Shown here: piece by piece, positions 41,096 to 41,770 of the stretch
Layout: every line of letters begins with the position of its first letter
How positions within the stretch are numbered: position 1 is the first letter of the stretch
Assembly: GCA_022763285.1 (NCBI GenBank)
Contig: JALEHB010000175.1
Coordinates: 1-41,770, forward strand
Direction: 5' to 3'
DNA length: 41,770 nucleotides
Origin: Pseudomonadales bacterium
GTDB lineage: Bacteria; Pseudomonadota; Gammaproteobacteria; Pseudomonadales; Pseudohongiellaceae
Program-made: the position numbers and the translations under genes
Notes under the pieces: model-generated
What the model was told of the DNA's origin: nothing
The model's input: the letters and a program-made list of their open reading frames with translations, nothing else
Databases searched by the model: none

Positions 41096-41770
41096 ATGCA
41101 ATTCAACAGGGCATTCATCTTCGTTTTTCTCAGTGCTGTGGCAATGTCGGCCAGTGCCCAGAACAACTTCGATCTGGATATTCTGGATCAGGGTGAAATC
41201 ATGCTGAACCTCAGTGCCAATGAGCAGACAGAAGTGGAGCAGGATACCCTGCATGCCAACCTGACTTTCTCCAGCCAGAGCCGCGACCGGGTCTCGCTGC
41301 AGGATGAAGTCAATCGCAAGATGACAGAAGCGCTGGAAATACTTGCGGGAAGCGAAGTGGAATACTCCACCCAGCAGTATCGGGTCTACCAGCTGCAATC
41401 CGGCCGACCCACCCGGGGCGAAACTGAGAACCCGGTGTGGCGAGCCCAGCAAGGTGTGGAACTGCACAGCATGGACAGTGCCGCACTGCTGGATCTGGTG
41501 GCGCAGTTACAGGAGCTTGGACTGACCATGTCGGGGCTCAATTATTCCCTGTCACCGGAGCGGCATGAAGAAGTTTCCGACAGCCTCATGGAGTCCGCCC
41601 TGGCCAGGCTGCGCAGCCGCGCCGAAGCGGCAGCAGCGGCCATGGGCAAGCGTAGCGTCGAATTCGTGGAAATCACCATGAACAATAACTTCGGCGGCGC
41701 CATGTTCAGGTCCGTCAACGCCGCCATGGCCATGGAATCCATGGATGTGGCAACCCCCGTGGCAGAGCCC
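41096..41770 (+). CDS. SIMPL-domain (DUF541) periplasmic protein, 3' end outside window
   Basis: 225 codons are present and the frame is open at the right edge. Signal peptide MQFNRAFIFVFLSAVAMSASA, then the DUF541 pattern: INLSA-like start (IMLNLSANEQTEVEQDTLHANLTF), VNRKMTEALEIL, YRVYQLQ, LGLTMSGLNYSLSPERHEE and ALARLRSRAEAAAAAMGKRSVEFVEI. AGGAG is seven bases before the ATG. DUF541 proteins are periplasmic or outer-membrane associated and linked to oxidative stress in some bacteria; the molecular role is not established. Confidence 0.88.
   Translation, partial: MQFNRAFIFVFLSAVAMSASAQNNFDLDILDQGEIMLNLSANEQTEVEQDTLHANLTFSSQSRDRVSLQDEVNRKMTEALEILAGSEVEYSTQQYRVYQLQSGRPTRGETENPVWRAQQGVELHSMDSAALLDLVAQLQELGLTMSGLNYSLSPERHEEVSDSLMESALARLRSRAEAAAAAMGKRSVEFVEITMNNNFGGAMFRSVNAAMAMESMDVATPVAEP

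Overview
The window looks like chromosomal DNA of a free-living, aerobic, Gram-negative gammaproteobacterium, probably marine or otherwise aquatic. The evidence is a moderately high GC content, many Sec and Tat signal peptides, a TonB-dependent receptor, an RND efflux system, an E. coli-type SoxR with its exact operator, H-NOX nitric oxide sensing and c-di-GMP enzymes. I see no tRNA, rRNA, transposase, integrase, phage gene or CRISPR array. The genus cannot be fixed from sequence alone.

Layout. 1-1739 (-): membrane-anchored CadC-like regulator with TPRs, cut by the left edge. 2360-5122 (+): exported flavin amine/amino-acid oxidase, diheme cytochrome c and exported RidA, ending at tandem hairpin terminators shared with a PQQ-type dehydrogenase (5221-7011, -). 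7157-7944: a ModE-type Mo-box and an orphan ModA. 7961-10449: His/Gly-rich secreted protein and a divergent CueO-like multicopper oxidase. 10471-11962 (-): MoaD/ThiS-like protein overlapping an Asp-box propeller protein. 12123-12731: DUF2306 membrane protein. 12743-15350 (-): TonB receptor and HxlR regulator with shared upstream motifs. 15528-18553 (+): redoxin/cytochrome c/copper monooxygenase fusion, then a secreted protein of unknown function that runs into a nine-copy 19-bp tandem repeat. 18713-26615: CzcS/CzcR-like two-component system divergent from a czcCBA-like efflux operon with a DUF3240 gene. 26618-28199: SoxR and its divergent two-gene target operon. 28219-29799 (-): LTA-synthase/OpgB-like transferase. 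30202-35316: HD-GYP phosphodiesterase, exported catalase-peroxidase, GGDEF cyclase. 35675-36235 (-): secreted Gln-rich coiled-coil protein. 36532-39601: sigma54-dependent response regulator divergent from H-NOX plus soluble histidine kinase. 39724-41001: Tat-exported class V aminotransferase-like protein. 41096-41770: SIMPL-domain protein cut by the right edge.

Common theme. Most genes concern periplasmic redox chemistry and stress: copper and heavy metals, redox-cycling compounds, peroxide, nitric oxide, and quinoprotein or flavoprotein oxidation coupled to cytochromes. Regulation is unusually legible. There is an exact soxS-type SoxR operator with 19-bp promoter spacing, a perfect Mo-box over a promoter, 11-bp-phased repeats upstream of the efflux operon, repeated CAAGT-type motifs around the HxlR gene, and a possible alternative-folding leader before katG. 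The least explained items are the ubiquitin-like/Asp-box pair, the redoxin-cytochrome-monooxygenase fusion without redoxin cysteines, the 19-bp array supplying stop codons to both converging genes, and a terminator lying between two divergent genes at 2248-2294.
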